A stretch of DNA of 59,390 bases from an uncultured Clostridium sp. (GCA_947365805.1 CANAZY010000006.1:1-59390), one strand, 5' to 3'; shown: positions 35,337 through 45,738, numbered from the stretch's first letter. The notes: generated by a model from the letters alone, not told the origin. Translations and numbers: made by a program.

Positions 35337-37106
35337 TTGAAGGAAAAAGAAATTGAAATGGTTGAAGAAACAATCGAAACAGAAGAAAAACAAGAGGAAG
35401 TTGTAGAAGAGAAAAAAGAAGAAATACAAGATGAAGAAACAGAAGGAAGTACTGTTGAGGAACAACAAGAAGAGATAGTACAACAAGCTGAAGCTACCAT
35501 TTTAGAAGAATGTGAAGAAATAAAAGAGCAAGAAGTTCCCGATGAAGCAAAAAAAGTAGATGGATTATATCGTTATACAAAAGTAATTGCAATTGTATCT
35601 GCTATATTATTAATAGCAGTAATGGTATTTTCTGTTATATTCGCATTAATGAATAAAAGTAATGATAAGATTGTAAAAGGGGTATCCATTAAAGGAATTG
35701 ATGTTAGCAACTTAACAAAAGAACAGGTCGCACAACAATTAAACGAAATATTAGAAAAACAATTGAAAAAAGATATTACCTTAAAACATGGAGAATTTGA
35801 AACTATTGTTACACCAGAGCAAATTGAAATGAACTTTAAATTACAAGAAACCATTGATTTGGCATATAACATTGGAAGAACAGGAAATATTTTAAAAGAT
35901 AATTATGATATTTTAAATGCAAATCTTTGGAAAATAGATATTAATCCAGCATATTCCTATAAAGATGAATTACTAACAAATTTTATTGCATCTACTGAAG
36001 GAAATTTACCAGATGCAGTAAAACAAAGTAGTTATGCAGTAGAGGGCGTAAATCTAATCATTGATAAAGGGCAAGCAGGTGTTGTAATTGAACAAGAAAC
36101 TTTAAAAAAACAAATTGTAGAAGCTTGTAATTCTTTCATAGAAGAAACAGCAACAATTGAAATTCCAGTAATAGAACAACAGCCAAATGCAATTGATTTA
36201 TCGAAAATAAGAAGTGAGATTTATAAAGAAGCAAAAGATGCGTATTATACAAAAGAGCCATTTACTGTTTATCCGCATGTAGAGGGTGTTGATTTTGGGG
36301 TAAGTGTGGAAGAAGCACAAAACCAATTAAATAGTTCTTCTGAAAATACTATAACCATACCACTAAAAATTACGAAACCAAAAGTAACAACTAATCAAAT
36401 TGGAACAGAAGCATTTCCCAATTTACTTGCAAGCTATTCAACAACATTTTCAACAAGTAATACCAACAGAACTACGAATATTAAATTAGCATCAAACAAA
36501 ATTAATGGAGTAGTTTTAATGCCAGGAGAAACTTTTTCTTATAACAAAGTAGTAGGTAAAAGAACTGTAGCAGCAGGTTATAAATCTGCAGCAGTATATG
36601 TAAATGGAAGAGTAGAAAATGGAATTGGAGGAGGAATTTGTCAAGTTTCATCTACCCTTTATAATACAGCATTAAGAGCAAACTTAGAAATAGTAAAGCG
36701 TTCTAACCACCGTTTTGCAACAGGATATGTTCCATTGAGTACCGATGCAACCGTTTCTTGGGGGGGACCAGAATTTATTTTTAAGAATTCTAGAAAATAC
36801 CCAGTAAAGATTGTATCTCACGTAAATGGTGGAAGAATTACGGTTAGTATTTATGGTTGTAAGGAAGAAGTAGAATATGATGTTGTGATTCAATCACAAA
36901 CTTTGCAAACGATTCCAATGAAAACGGTATATAGAGTTAATACTTCATTACCACAAGGAACCAAAAAGACGGTTCAAAAAGGACATGGAGGATATAAATC
37001 AAGGGCATATAGAATCTTAAAACAAAATGGAACAGTTATATCAAAACAATTATTATCAACCGATACGTATGCACAATTAGAAACGATTATTGAACATAAT
37101 CCATAA
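35337..37106 (+). CDS. VanW-family protein with PG-binding domains
   Basis: A 589-residue exported protein. The TTG start at 35337 has GGGGAG eight bases upstream. Residues 1-75 are extremely acidic (long runs of E with Q, V and I), then one membrane helix lies at about 82-105. Outside, two peptidoglycan-binding-4-like repeats (PF12229) fill about 110-360. The VanW domain follows with FSYNKVVGKRTVAAGYKSA, GIGGGICQVSSTLYNTAL and RSNHRFATGYVPLSTDATVSW. VanW-like proteins sit in cell-wall or vancomycin-resistance contexts, with no settled function. No other van gene is nearby. Confidence 0.85.
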   Translation: MKEKEIEMVEETIETEEKQEEVVEEKKEEIQDEETEGSTVEEQQEEIVQQAEATILEECEEIKEQEVPDEAKKVDGLYRYTKVIAIVSAILLIAVMVFSVIFALMNKSNDKIVKGVSIKGIDVSNLTKEQVAQQLNEILEKQLKKDITLKHGEFETIVTPEQIEMNFKLQETIDLAYNIGRTGNILKDNYDILNANLWKIDINPAYSYKDELLTNFIASTEGNLPDAVKQSSYAVEGVNLIIDKGQAGVVIEQETLKKQIVEACNSFIEETATIEIPVIEQQPNAIDLSKIRSEIYKEAKDAYYTKEPFTVYPHVEGVDFGVSVEEAQNQLNSSSENTITIPLKITKPKVTTNQIGTEAFPNLLASYSTTFSTSNTNRTTNIKLASNKINGVVLMPGETFSYNKVVGKRTVAAGYKSAAVYVNGRVENGIGGGICQVSSTLYNTALRANLEIVKRSNHRFATGYVPLSTDATVSWGGPEFIFKNSRKYPVKIVSHVNGGRITVSIYGCKEEVEYDVVIQSQTLQTIPMKTVYRVNTSLPQGTKKTVQKGHGGYKSRAYRILKQNGTVISKQLLSTDTYAQLETIIEHNP

Positions 37107-37121
37107 GATTTGTACGAAGAA

Positions 37122-37170
37122 ATGTAGGAATGTGTGTAAAACCGGTCGCCGAGGGCGTCGATTCCTACAA
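37122..37170 (+). repeat. GTAGG palindromic repeat, copy 2 (variant)
   Basis: TGTAGGAAT at one end pairs with ATTCCTACA at the other, with an inner TCGCC..GGCG(T)CGA hairpin. It is related in layout to the GTAGGGG family but has different outer arms. It lies between the VanW gene and rpiA. Confidence 0.5.
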
Positions 37171-37193
37171 TAAATAAAAAAGGAGAGAATAAT

Positions 37194-37890
37194 ATGAATT
37201 GGGAAGAAAATGTAAAACAAAAATCACTTTGGAATGGAAGTATGAGCAATGTAGAGGCAAAAGAAAGGGTTGCAAGAAAGTTAGCAGAAAAAGTAAAAGA
37301 TGGAGATGTCATTGGAGTAGGTTCTGGTTCAACATCATTTCTTGCAACAAAAGCAATCGCCGAAAAAGTAAAACAAGAGAATTTACATATTACAGCAATA
37401 CCAACTTCGTATGAAGTAAAAATGTTATGTGAAAATCTTGGAATACCAACTACAACTCTTATGGTTCAAAAACCAGATTGGTCATATGACGGAGCAGATG
37501 AAGTAGACTCTCATAATTGGTTAGTAAAAGGAAGAGGTGGAGCAATGTACAAAGAAAAACTAAACATTGCTGCAAGTAAACTTACATATATATTAGTTGA
37601 TGATTCCAAAATGGTGGAACACATTTGTGATAAATTTCCAATTCCAGTAGAGGTAAATCCAGAAGCAATTAATTTAGTAAGACAAGCTTTATTTGAAATG
37701 GGAGCAGAAGATGTTACGTTAAGACTTGCAGTACGGAAAAGACGGACCAGTTGTAACAGAAAGCGGAAATGTAATATTAGATGTTGTATTTCATAATGTA
37801 GATGAAACCTATGAGAAAAAGCTAAAAAGTATTGTAGGCGTTGTAGAAACAGGATTATTTATTGGATATCCTATTATCATAGAAAAGTAG
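37194..37890 (+). CDS. rpiA: Ribose-5-phosphate isomerase A, +1 frameshift at CGGA
   Basis: Interconverts ribose 5-phosphate and ribulose 5-phosphate in the pentose phosphate pathway. Codons 1-180 encode a clear Rpi[61 protein letters not shown] (with DGADEVD and the KGRGGA catalytic loop) and [11 protein letters not shown]. At an in-phase CGG (37734-37736) the frame diverges into basic junk and stops 20 codons on. A +1 shift gives [17 protein letters not shown], then [12 protein letters not shown], the canonical C-terminus, ending at 37890. The shifted protein is 231 residues, the normal length. AAAGGAG precedes the ATG. Confidence 0.92.
37734..37737 (+). other. CGGA +1 frameshift site in rpiA
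   Basis: Context: CTT GCA GTA CGG AAA AGA. Skipping C37734 gives GTA GGA AAA GAC GGA CCA and the conserved V-T-x-x-G-N segment of RpiA. Confidence 0.78.
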
Positions 37891-37925
37891 GAGAAAATCT
37901 TGCTATCTTGAAAAGGGGGACAAGT

Positions 37926-38957
37926 ATGGAAGAAAATAACCTTATTCGTCCAGAATTAGAAAATATAGAAGAGGAAAGACTAGAGAACACATTAAGACCT
38001 AAAACGTTAAAAGAATACATTGGACAAGATAAAGTAAAAGAAAATTTAAAAGTATATATAGAGGCTGCTAAAAAAAGAGGGGAGCCTCTTGACCATGTCT
38101 TATTGTATGGACCGCCAGGACTAGGAAAGACAACTTTATCCAATATTATTTCAAATGAAATGAATTCTAATATTAAAATTACATCAGGCCCAGCGATTGA
38201 AAAACCAGGTGATTTAGCAGCGCTTCTTACCAATCTTTCGGAATTTGATGTATTATTTATTGATGAAATCCACAGATTAAATAAAAACGTAGAAGAAATT
38301 TTATACCCAGCATTAGAAGATTTTACATTAGATATTATTATTGGAAAAGGACCAAGTGCAAGGTCAATAAGACTAGACTTACCAAAGTTTACTCTAATAG
38401 GTGCTACAACAAGAGCAGGTTCTTTAACAACACCTCTACGTGACCGTTTTGGAATTGTAAGTCGACTAGAACTATATACACCAGAACAGTTAGATGAAAT
38501 TGTAAGAAGGTCAGCTTCTATTTTAGGAGTAACAATTAACGAAACAGCATCTTATGAAATAGCAAGACGTTCTCGTGGAACACCAAGAATTGCAAACCGA
38601 ATTTTAAAACGAGTTCGTGATTATGCCTCTGTTTTAGGAGATGGAGAAGTTACGTTAGAAATTGCAAAAATTGCTTTAAATAAATTAGAAATCGATGAAT
38701 TAGGACTAGATGAAACCGACCGTAAAATATTAGAAACGATTATTACGAAATATAATGGGGGACCAGTAGGTTTAGAAACACTTGCAGCGACCATAGGAGA
38801 AGAAGTAGAAACCATAGAAGATGTATATGAACCATATTTAATGCAACAGGGTTTTGTATCCCGTACACCAAGAGGTAGAATTGCAATGAAAGATGCATAT
38901 AGCCATTTGGGGGTTGTATATGAAGAAGAAAAAAGTGAAGATAAGAAGTTTAAGTGA
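37926..38957 (+). CDS. ruvB: Holliday junction branch migration helicase RuvB
   Basis: The hexameric AAA+ motor of RuvABC recombination. It is 343 residues from the ATG at 37926, which has AGGGGG nearby; the upstream alternative adds six atypical residues. Landmarks are [32 protein letters not shown] (Walker A), [10 protein letters not shown] (Walker B), [20 protein letters not shown] (sensor 1), [17 protein letters not shown] (sensor 2) and a C-terminal winged helix with FVSRTPRGR. It starts 35 bases after rpiA ends. ruvA is not adjacent. Confidence 0.97.
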   Translation: MEENNLIRPELENIEEERLENTLRPKTLKEYIGQDKVKENLKVYIEAAKKRGEPLDHVLLYGPPGLGKTTLSNIISNEMNSNIKITSGPAIEKPGDLAALLTNLSEFDVLFIDEIHRLNKNVEEILYPALEDFTLDIIIGKGPSARSIRLDLPKFTLIGATTRAGSLTTPLRDRFGIVSRLELYTPEQLDEIVRRSASILGVTINETASYEIARRSRGTPRIANRILKRVRDYASVLGDGEVTLEIAKIALNKLEIDELGLDETDRKILETIITKYNGGPVGLETLAATIGEEVETIEDVYEPYLMQQGFVSRTPRGRIAMKDAYSHLGVVYEEEKSEDKKFK

Positions 38958-39022
38958 TGTGAATCGAAAAGGAATTTTGATGATTTCCACAATATAAAAA
39001 ATAAAAGAACTAGGAGATAAAA

Positions 39023-39745
39023 GTGAAAAGTATAAGAGCATTAATTGTGATGCCAGCATATAACGAGGAAAAAAATATTGAAGAAGTAATTGATGAAATT
39101 AAAAGGGATTTACCAGATTTAGAGTTGTTGGTAATAAATGATGCATCAACCGATAGAACAGAAGAAATTATAAGAAAGAAAAATGAAAAATATATTTCAT
39201 TACCGTTTAACTTAGGATATTCACGAGCTGTTCAAACAGGAATTAAATATGCATATAAACATGGTTATGATTATGTGATACAAATGGATGCAGATGGACA
39301 GCACATTCCAAGTGAAGTAAAAAAACTCTTAGAATATATGGAAGAAAATCATCCAGATATTGTAATTGGGTCTCGTTTTTTAGAACAAACAGAGTATAAA
39401 CATGGTACAATGAGAAAATTAGGAACGAATATTTTATCTGGACTGATAAAAACAATTTGTCATAAAACGATTAAAGATCCAACTTCGGGATTTCAATGTA
39501 TGAACAAAAAAGCAATTTCACATTTTGCTGGAATGGGAAATTACCCAGAATTTCCAGATGCTAATTTAATTATTGAATTATTATTAAATGGATATGAAAT
39601 TTGTGAAATTCCAACCAAAATGAGAGAACGAAAATATGGGACAAGTATGCACAAAGGTGTTATTGGTCCAATGAAATATATGATAAAAGTGTTTTACAAT
39701 ATTATTATCATTATTCTTAGAAATTTGTTTAGAAAGAAGAAATAG
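39023..39745 (+). CDS. GT2 glycosyltransferase, dolichol/undecaprenyl-phosphate type
   Basis: A 240-residue GT-A glycosyltransferase. It opens RALIVMPAYNEEKNIEEVI, has the nucleotide-binding acidic residue in LLVINDASTDRT and the DxD metal motif as QMDADGQH. IKDPTSGFQCMNKKAI is typical of polyprenyl-phosphate mannosyl- or glucosyltransferases. The GTG start has TAGGAG upstream. The next gene is a DUF2304 protein one base after the stop, a pairing often seen with such enzymes. It opens the glycan block at 39-48 kb. Confidence 0.85.
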   Translation: MKSIRALIVMPAYNEEKNIEEVIDEIKRDLPDLELLVINDASTDRTEEIIRKKNEKYISLPFNLGYSRAVQTGIKYAYKHGYDYVIQMDADGQHIPSEVKKLLEYMEENHPDIVIGSRFLEQTEYKHGTMRKLGTNILSGLIKTICHKTIKDPTSGFQCMNKKAISHFAGMGNYPEFPDANLIIELLLNGYEICEIPTKMRERKYGTSMHKGVIGPMKYMIKVFYNIIIIILRNLFRKKK

Positions 39746-39746
39746 A

Positions 39747-40097
39747 ATGAATTTATTGTTTGTTATCATTGGTATTATTTTAATTATATATATTATCAAA
39801 TCGGTTATGAATAAAAACTTTGATATGTATGAAAGTATTTTCTGGATTCTTGCAACTATTGTTATTATTATGCTTGCTATGTTTCCAAAGAGTTTAGATG
39901 CAATTAGTCTTAAGTTAGGAATTAGTTATTCACCATCTTTAGTATTTTTGCTAGGTGTTGTATTTTTACTATTCATTAATTTTAAGCAAAGCAGATTATT
40001 AAATGATGAAAAACAAAGAACCACAGAATTGGCACAAGAACTAGCAATACTAGGCCAAAAAATAGAGGAAATGGATGAGAAAAATGATAAAAAATAA
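39747..40097 (+). CDS. DUF2304 membrane protein
   Basis: A 116-residue protein with three hydrophobic helices (about 1-20, 31-48 and 63-80) and a charged C-terminal helix (QSRLLNDEKQRTTELAQELA). This plan fits DUF2304, a small partner commonly encoded beside GT2 enzymes of the DPM type, as here. It may help anchor or regulate the transferase. Its end overlaps the next gene by 23 bases. Confidence 0.75.
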   Translation: MNLLFVIIGIILIIYIIKSVMNKNFDMYESIFWILATIVIIMLAMFPKSLDAISLKLGISYSPSLVFLLGVVFLLFINFKQSRLLNDEKQRTTELAQELAILGQKIEEMDEKNDKK

Positions 40098-41328
40098 TGC
40101 CATATTTCGTAATTTCATATGGAATACTGTTGGGAGCACTCTTGCATCCTTTAATTCCCTATTCTTTTTAATTGCAATTACAAGAATAAATGGATTAGAA
40201 GATGCAGGAATTTTTTCAATTACGGTAACAACAGCAGGTTTGTTGTATATTTTTGCAATATATTCTGGAAGAAATTGTCATATTACCGATATCAAAAATC
40301 AAATAAAAGATAAAGATTATATGGCAAGTAGAGTTTTAACTTGTATAGCAATGATAATTATTACAATCGTAGTTATTTTTTTCTGTCAATATGATATTTA
40401 TCAAAAATGGATTTTATTATTTTTAAGTTTGTGGAAGGCAATAGAGGCGTTTGTCGATGTATTTTATGCTATTTTACAAAAACAAGATAAATTATATGTA
40501 GTTGGACAATCTTTGGTGATAAAATCAATATTAACTATTATGCTATTTATTCTAGTAGATATGGTATTTAAAAATTTAGTAATTGCATGTATGACATTGC
40601 CAGTGGTAAGTTTGATGGTTCTTTTTATATTTGATTTACCAAGAATTCTTCCAAATATTTCCAAACAAGAAAAAGTGAGTTCTAAAAATGTGTATGCAAT
40701 TTATAAAGGCGAGTTTTTCTTATTTGCAGGTACTTTTTTAACAATGTACTTAATGAATGCACCTAAATATGCAATTGAGAAATATTTAAATAATGAAATT
40801 CAAGGGATTTATGGGATAATTTTAATGCCTGCAAGTATTTTACCATTATTTGCACAATTTATTTTAGCACCAACCATTACAATGTTAACCAAAAGTTATA
40901 AAGAAAGCAAATGGAGACAAATGAATCAAATAGAACATATAGCAATATGGTTCATTATAGGATTTGGAATGGTGAGTACAATGATTGGCTATTTCATAGG
41001 AATACCAGTTTTAAATACCATCTATAAGGTGGATTTATCAATATATCGATGGGATTTAGTATTTATTTTAATTGCTTATGTGATATATGCAATTGCTTTT
41101 GTTAAAACAACGATATTAACAATATATCGAAACATAAAAGAACAATTTGCAATTTATTTACTAGTTGGTATAATTGCATGGATTTGTTCTACAGTTTTTA
41201 TAAAACAGTGGCAAGAAAGAGGGATTATAGTTGCATATTTAGTAATAATGGGAATTTATTGCTTATTAGCTACATCCACAAAATATATTCAATATCGTAG
41301 AAAGGTAAGAAAAAATGAAATTGCCTAA
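40075..41328 (+). CDS. Polysaccharide flippase (Wzx-like)
   Basis: A 417-residue protein with about twelve membrane helices. The N-terminal pattern FIWNTVGSTLASFNSLFFLIAITRINGLEDAGIF, with SGRNCHITD later, is typical of MOP-superfamily O-antigen or teichoic-acid flippases. It probably moves lipid-linked glycan across the membrane. It overlaps the genes on both sides (23 and 14 bases), so it belongs to the glycan operon. The exact start (40075 or 40084) is uncertain. Confidence 0.78.
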   Translation: MRKMIKNNAIFRNFIWNTVGSTLASFNSLFFLIAITRINGLEDAGIFSITVTTAGLLYIFAIYSGRNCHITDIKNQIKDKDYMASRVLTCIAMIIITIVVIFFCQYDIYQKWILLFLSLWKAIEAFVDVFYAILQKQDKLYVVGQSLVIKSILTIMLFILVDMVFKNLVIACMTLPVVSLMVLFIFDLPRILPNISKQEKVSSKNVYAIYKGEFFLFAGTFLTMYLMNAPKYAIEKYLNNEIQGIYGIILMPASILPLFAQFILAPTITMLTKSYKESKWRQMNQIEHIAIWFIIGFGMVSTMIGYFIGIPVLNTIYKVDLSIYRWDLVFILIAYVIYAIAFVKTTILTIYRNIKEQFAIYLLVGIIAWICSTVFIKQWQERGIIVAYLVIMGIYCLLATSTKYIQYRRKVRKNEIA

Positions 41329-42226
41329 AGTAGTCGTATTGCTTTCAACCTATAATGGAGAAAAGTATTTGCAAGAGCAACTAGAAAGTATATATAATCA
41401 GACTTATTCAAACATCGAAATTTTAGTAAGAGATGATGGGTCGAAAGATAACACGAAAAATATTTTACAAAATGCTAAACAACAAAATAAAGTGAAGCTA
41501 ATCATGGGGGAAAATGTAGGGTTTGTAAATAGTTTTTTTGAACTATTAAAACAAGCACCATTAGCAGATTATTATGCATTTGCAGACCAGGATGATGTAT
41601 GGGAAAAAGAGAAAATACAAAGAGCAGTAGAAACTTTAGAAAAGAATAAAAATCAAACGATACCAATTATGTATTATACCAATTATGATTTTTATGATGA
41701 GAATATGGAATTTGTGTTACATTCAAAGAAAAGAAATAAAACCCATTTTTTAAACTCATTAGTAGAATGTGTCAATATAGGAACAGCGACATTAATGAAT
41801 GAGCAAGCAAGAAAGAAAATGCTACAGTATATTCCAACAAACAATTGCTTAGGACATGATTGGTGGCTGTATATAATTTGCTCTGCTTTTGGAGAAGTAA
41901 TTTATGATGATTTACCACAAGTAAAGCACCGTATGCATAGAAACAATACAAGTAGATGTGGAGAAAGTGTATTAGAAAAGTATATAAGAAGAATCAAAAT
42001 ATTATTGGGAGACAATCATTTTAAGAAATTAAACAAACAAATTGAAGAAATTAAAAAATGTTTTTATTCACAATTAACTAAAGAAAATCAACAAATGATA
42101 GAACTATTTCTTAAACCGAGAACATTTAAAAAGCAAATTCAAAAAATATGTTATACAAAAAAGATTATGAATCGATGGAATGAAGAAATTATTCTAAGAA
42201 TTGGTTTTTTACTTTGGCTAATATAA
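41315..42226 (+). CDS. GT2 glycosyltransferase (rhamnosyltransferase-like)
   Basis: A 303-residue GT2 enzyme. It begins VVVLLSTYNGEKYLQEQLESI, continues ILVRDDGSKDNT and has the motif ADQDDVWEKEKI, which is characteristic of rhamnosyl- and related transferases of cell-surface glycans. GHDWWLYII lies near the acceptor site. It overlaps the flippase gene by 14 bases and is followed 16 bases later by a GT4 enzyme. Confidence 0.85.
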   Translation: MKLPKVVVLLSTYNGEKYLQEQLESIYNQTYSNIEILVRDDGSKDNTKNILQNAKQQNKVKLIMGENVGFVNSFFELLKQAPLADYYAFADQDDVWEKEKIQRAVETLEKNKNQTIPIMYYTNYDFYDENMEFVLHSKKRNKTHFLNSLVECVNIGTATLMNEQARKKMLQYIPTNNCLGHDWWLYIICSAFGEVIYDDLPQVKHRMHRNNTSRCGESVLEKYIRRIKILLGDNHFKKLNKQIEEIKKCFYSQLTKENQQMIELFLKPRTFKKQIQKICYTKKIMNRWNEEIILRIGFLLWLI

Positions 42227-42242
42227 AGAGAGGAGCAATATT

Positions 42243-43358
42243 TTGAAAACAATTGCTATTTTTACGGGCTATTATTTGCCACATACAGGAGGCGTAGAAC
42301 GTTATACGTATCATATTGCAAAAGAGCTTATAAAACAGGGATATCATGTTTTGATTATAACAAGTAGATATGAAGAAAACTTAATGGAAATAGAACAATT
42401 AGAGGGCATTACAATTTATCGATTGCCAACTTACCACTTGTTTGTTAATCGCCATCCAATTCTAAAATTCAATAAAAGGCAAAAAGAATTGCTACAACCA
42501 TTAGAAAAGGAAAAAATCGATTTTGTGATATTGCAGACAAGATTTTGGTTAACAACACTAGTAGGAGGAAAATTTGCAAAAAAGCATGGAATTCGAAGGA
42601 TTTTAATTGAACATGGAACAACTCATTTTACAGTACATCATCCAGTTTTAGATTTCTTAGGAAGAATTTATGAACATATATTAACAGCTTATGTAAAAAC
42701 ATTAGTAAAAGAGTGCTATGGAGTTTCAAAAGAATGTGTAAACTGGTTAAAGCATTTTAATATAAAAGCAAAAGGAGTTTTGTATAATTCAATTGATATA
42801 GCACAGTATAAAAAATTTCATACTGTTCCAGTGTCATTAGAAAAAGATACCATTAAGATTCTGTTTGTTGGAAGAATGATTAAAGATAAAGGTATTATTG
42901 AATTGATAGAAGCATATCAAAAACTAAAGAAAAAATATGATATTAGTTTCGTATTAGCAGGGGAAGGACCACTGTTGGAAACATTAAAAAAAGAAAATCA
43001 AGATATTATTTTTACGGGAAATTTAGAACATGAAGATATTATGAAATTATATCCTAAGATGGATATTTTCGTAAACCCATCTTATTCAGAAGGATTGCCA
43101 ACAACAGTTTTAGAAGCAGGGCTTATGAAGTGTGCTGTTGTTGCAACAGATGTAGGTGGAACATCGGAAATTATAGAAAATGGAAAAGAAGGTTTGCTTT
43201 GCAAACCTAACATAGAAGATATTAAGGAAAAATTAGAAGAAATGATTCAAAATGAAGAGTTAAGACAGATGTGTAAAGAAAATTTACATCGAAAAGTAAT
43301 TCAAAAATTCTCATGGGAAGAAACGACAAAACAACTTCAAAATATCATAGAAAAGTAA
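42243..43358 (+). CDS. GT4 glycosyltransferase
   Basis: A 371-residue GT-B fold transferase of family GT4. FTGYYLPHTGGVERYTYHIAKEL is at the N-terminus. The C-terminal nucleotide-sugar domain has ILFVGRMIKDKGIIELIEAY, VLAGEGPLLETL, and the E-x7-E motif in PSYSEGLPTTVLEAGLMKC. The start is TTG at 42243, with AGAGGAG at the right distance. It sits within the glycan operon. Confidence 0.9.
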   Translation: MKTIAIFTGYYLPHTGGVERYTYHIAKELIKQGYHVLIITSRYEENLMEIEQLEGITIYRLPTYHLFVNRHPILKFNKRQKELLQPLEKEKIDFVILQTRFWLTTLVGGKFAKKHGIRRILIEHGTTHFTVHHPVLDFLGRIYEHILTAYVKTLVKECYGVSKECVNWLKHFNIKAKGVLYNSIDIAQYKKFHTVPVSLEKDTIKILFVGRMIKDKGIIELIEAYQKLKKKYDISFVLAGEGPLLETLKKENQDIIFTGNLEHEDIMKLYPKMDIFVNPSYSEGLPTTVLEAGLMKCAVVATDVGGTSEIIENGKEGLLCKPNIEDIKEKLEEMIQNEELRQMCKENLHRKVIQKFSWEETTKQLQNIIEK

Positions 43359-43370
43359 GGAAAGGAAACA

Positions 43371-45164
43371 ATGATGTCAATTATTTATTTCATTTCAGTT
43401 TTAGCATTATTAGCAACTACATTTTTTATTAAAAAGAGTAATAAAAAGGTGGATGGTCTTAAATCAATAGCAATTACAATGGTGCTGTTTTTATGCTATC
43501 AAACATTTATAAGCTATGTTTGTACAATGCTTCATATTCCCATTACGCTATTATCGTTAAGTATAATCAATAGCATTGTTAGTGTACTATTAGTAGGAAG
43601 AATGATTTATAAAAAAGAAATACAAACATACAAATTTGATTTGAGAGATATCATTTTTATTATTGTTTTGGCTTTTGTTGTATATTTGGTTTCATACTGT
43701 GATTTTGGTATGCCATGGAATATTAAATATTTAACAACCGATTCGGCAATCCATTACATTTCAGCCAGAGAATTCTATGAAAATGAAAGCTTATTATTAA
43801 CAGTAGATAACATAGAAACATCAAATGCAATGATGCCGGGAGCGTATTCAAATATTGGGATTTTATTTAAAGCATTTGTACCTTTTGTTGGAGAAATGAA
43901 TTTATATCAAGTGTTTATTGGGTTTGATATTATTACTCTTTTTATAAGTGGAATGGTATTTTTTGTAACAATTAAAAAGTATGCGAAAACGAAAATAACT
44001 TATTTTTTAGCAGGAGTGGTATCGATTATCTATCTATTAGGATATCCCTTAAATAATATGGTATTTGGCTATTTTTATTTAGGAATAGGAGTATTAGTGA
44101 TTAATACAATTGTGGCAGTTATGCAAGATTGGATGGAAGAGCAAAATCGATGGGACATGATACCAAGTATATTTTTACTATGTTTTGAATTGTTCTTCTC
44201 TTATTACTTATTTGTACCACCAATCTATGGAGCAATTTTTGTTTATTATGTATTTTACTTTCGTAAGCAAACGAAAAAGTGGATTAATAAGAAGGTATTC
44301 TTATATTGTGTTATTACACTAATTATTCCTACTATAATGGGATTTTGCTATCATGTGCTTCCAGGGCTGTTATCGAATGACCAAATTCAAGTGGGAAATG
44401 TAATTCAGGTAGAAGGGTATATTTATCGAAATCTATTCTCAAATGTGTTATTTTTCATTCCTTTTATGTTATACTATTTAATAAAAGAAAAGAAGATACC
44501 ATTTGTTGTAATAGGGAGCATTTTTTGGATTTTATACATGTGCGTACTGTATCTTAGTATTTTTAAGTTAAATGTATCAACCTACTATTTCTTTAAAACT
44601 TATTTTGTATTATGGCAATTCGTAATTTGCTTATTTTTTAAAGGAATATGTTGTCTGGTAGAAGAAAAAAAGTATGGAAATGTAGTAGTAACAATGTATG
44701 TTGGTATTTATGTTGCATTAATGATACATTCATTTTTAACAAGTAATGTTATGGTCACAAAAGATACATTTAATCGAAATGAAAAAATAACAGATGTTAT
44801 GGACATTTATGGGATTAATAAAACGGTACTGTTTCGAGTGGAAACAGATTATACCAAAGAAGAATTAGAATTATTAAATTATGTAAAAGAAAATACTCTA
44901 CCACTAGAAAATAACAATACATTAATTCTTGCGAATCAAAGACAAGAATATTGGTTTTGGGCAATATTACAATATCGTTTTAAAGATAATTTAAATTATG
45001 CAACAACACCAGAACATATAAAACTATGGAATAATGATAAGTATGAATATTTAATTTATTTTAATCGAAGTAACTACTATAATTCTTATAAAAATGTTGT
45101 TGATGTAGAAGGAAGTAAAGTGATTTTTAAAAATAATAGTGGAGCAATTATTAAAAATCAATAG
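43371..45164 (+). CDS. Large polytopic membrane protein of the glycan block
   Basis: A 597-residue protein with about twelve to fourteen hydrophobic helices through residue 470, and a soluble C-terminal part of about 130 residues. An extracellular-looking loop near 115-145 contains TTDSAIHYISAREFYENE; acidic loops of this kind occur in GT-C membrane glycosyltransferases. No definite family is visible. By position, 12 bases after a GT4 gene, it probably transfers or polymerises sugars at the cell surface. Confidence 0.55.
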   Translation: MMSIIYFISVLALLATTFFIKKSNKKVDGLKSIAITMVLFLCYQTFISYVCTMLHIPITLLSLSIINSIVSVLLVGRMIYKKEIQTYKFDLRDIIFIIVLAFVVYLVSYCDFGMPWNIKYLTTDSAIHYISAREFYENESLLLTVDNIETSNAMMPGAYSNIGILFKAFVPFVGEMNLYQVFIGFDIITLFISGMVFFVTIKKYAKTKITYFLAGVVSIIYLLGYPLNNMVFGYFYLGIGVLVINTIVAVMQDWMEEQNRWDMIPSIFLLCFELFFSYYLFVPPIYGAIFVYYVFYFRKQTKKWINKKVFLYCVITLIIPTIMGFCYHVLPGLLSNDQIQVGNVIQVEGYIYRNLFSNVLFFIPFMLYYLIKEKKIPFVVIGSIFWILYMCVLYLSIFKLNVSTYYFFKTYFVLWQFVICLFFKGICCLVEEKKYGNVVVTMYVGIYVALMIHSFLTSNVMVTKDTFNRNEKITDVMDIYGINKTVLFRVETDYTKEELELLNYVKENTLPLENNNTLILANQRQEYWFWAILQYRFKDNLNYATTPEHIKLWNNDKYEYLIYFNRSNYYNSYKNVVDVEGSKVIFKNNSGAIIKNQ

Positions 45165-45176
45165 GAGGAAAAGAAA

Positions 45177-45731
45177 ATGAAATTACTAATGCATACATGT
45201 TGTGCACCATGTAGTGTTTATTGTATCGATACATTGAGAAAAGAACAAATAGAACCAACTCTATATTGGTATAATCCGAATATTCATCCATATATGGAAT
45301 ATAAAGCAAGAAGAGATTGCTTAAAAGAATATGCAAAGGCAATTGATGTAGAAGTAATATTGGAAGAGGATTATGGATTAAGAGAATTTGCAAAAAGTGT
45401 TATCGATAATTTGCCAAACAGATGCCAAAACTATTGCTATCAAGTACGTTTAGAGCAAACAGCACGTTATGCAAAAGAACATGGTTATGATACCTTCACA
45501 ACAACTTTACTTGTAAGTCCATACCAAAACCATGAGAGAATAAGAGAAATAGGAGAAAAACTTGCAAATCAATATGGAATAACCTTCTTATATCATGATT
45601 TTCGAGTAGGCTTTCGAGAAGGGCAACAAAGAGCAAGACAATTAGGTTTATACATGCAAAAATATTGTGGATGTATTTTTTCAGAGGAGGATAGGTATAA
45701 AAAGCAAATAGAAAAGGATATAGGAGGTTAA
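45177..45731 (+). CDS. queH: Epoxyqueuosine reductase QueH
   Basis: Catalyses the last step of queuosine synthesis, reducing epoxyqueuosine in tRNA. The 184-residue protein carries the QueH signatures: the early HTCCAPC (Cys8, Cys9, Cys12), RCQNYCYQ near 82, and the late KYCGCIFSEEDR. The paired cysteines bind an iron-sulfur cluster and a mononuclear metal. AGGAGG lies before the ATG. It lies between a glycan membrane protein and a Fic gene, with only 7-13-base gaps, so it is co-transcribed with genes of unrelated function. Confidence 0.93.
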   Translation: MKLLMHTCCAPCSVYCIDTLRKEQIEPTLYWYNPNIHPYMEYKARRDCLKEYAKAIDVEVILEEDYGLREFAKSVIDNLPNRCQNYCYQVRLEQTARYAKEHGYDTFTTTLLVSPYQNHERIREIGEKLANQYGITFLYHDFRVGFREGQQRARQLGLYMQKYCGCIFSEEDRYKKQIEKDIGG

Positions 45732-45738
45732 GAAAATA

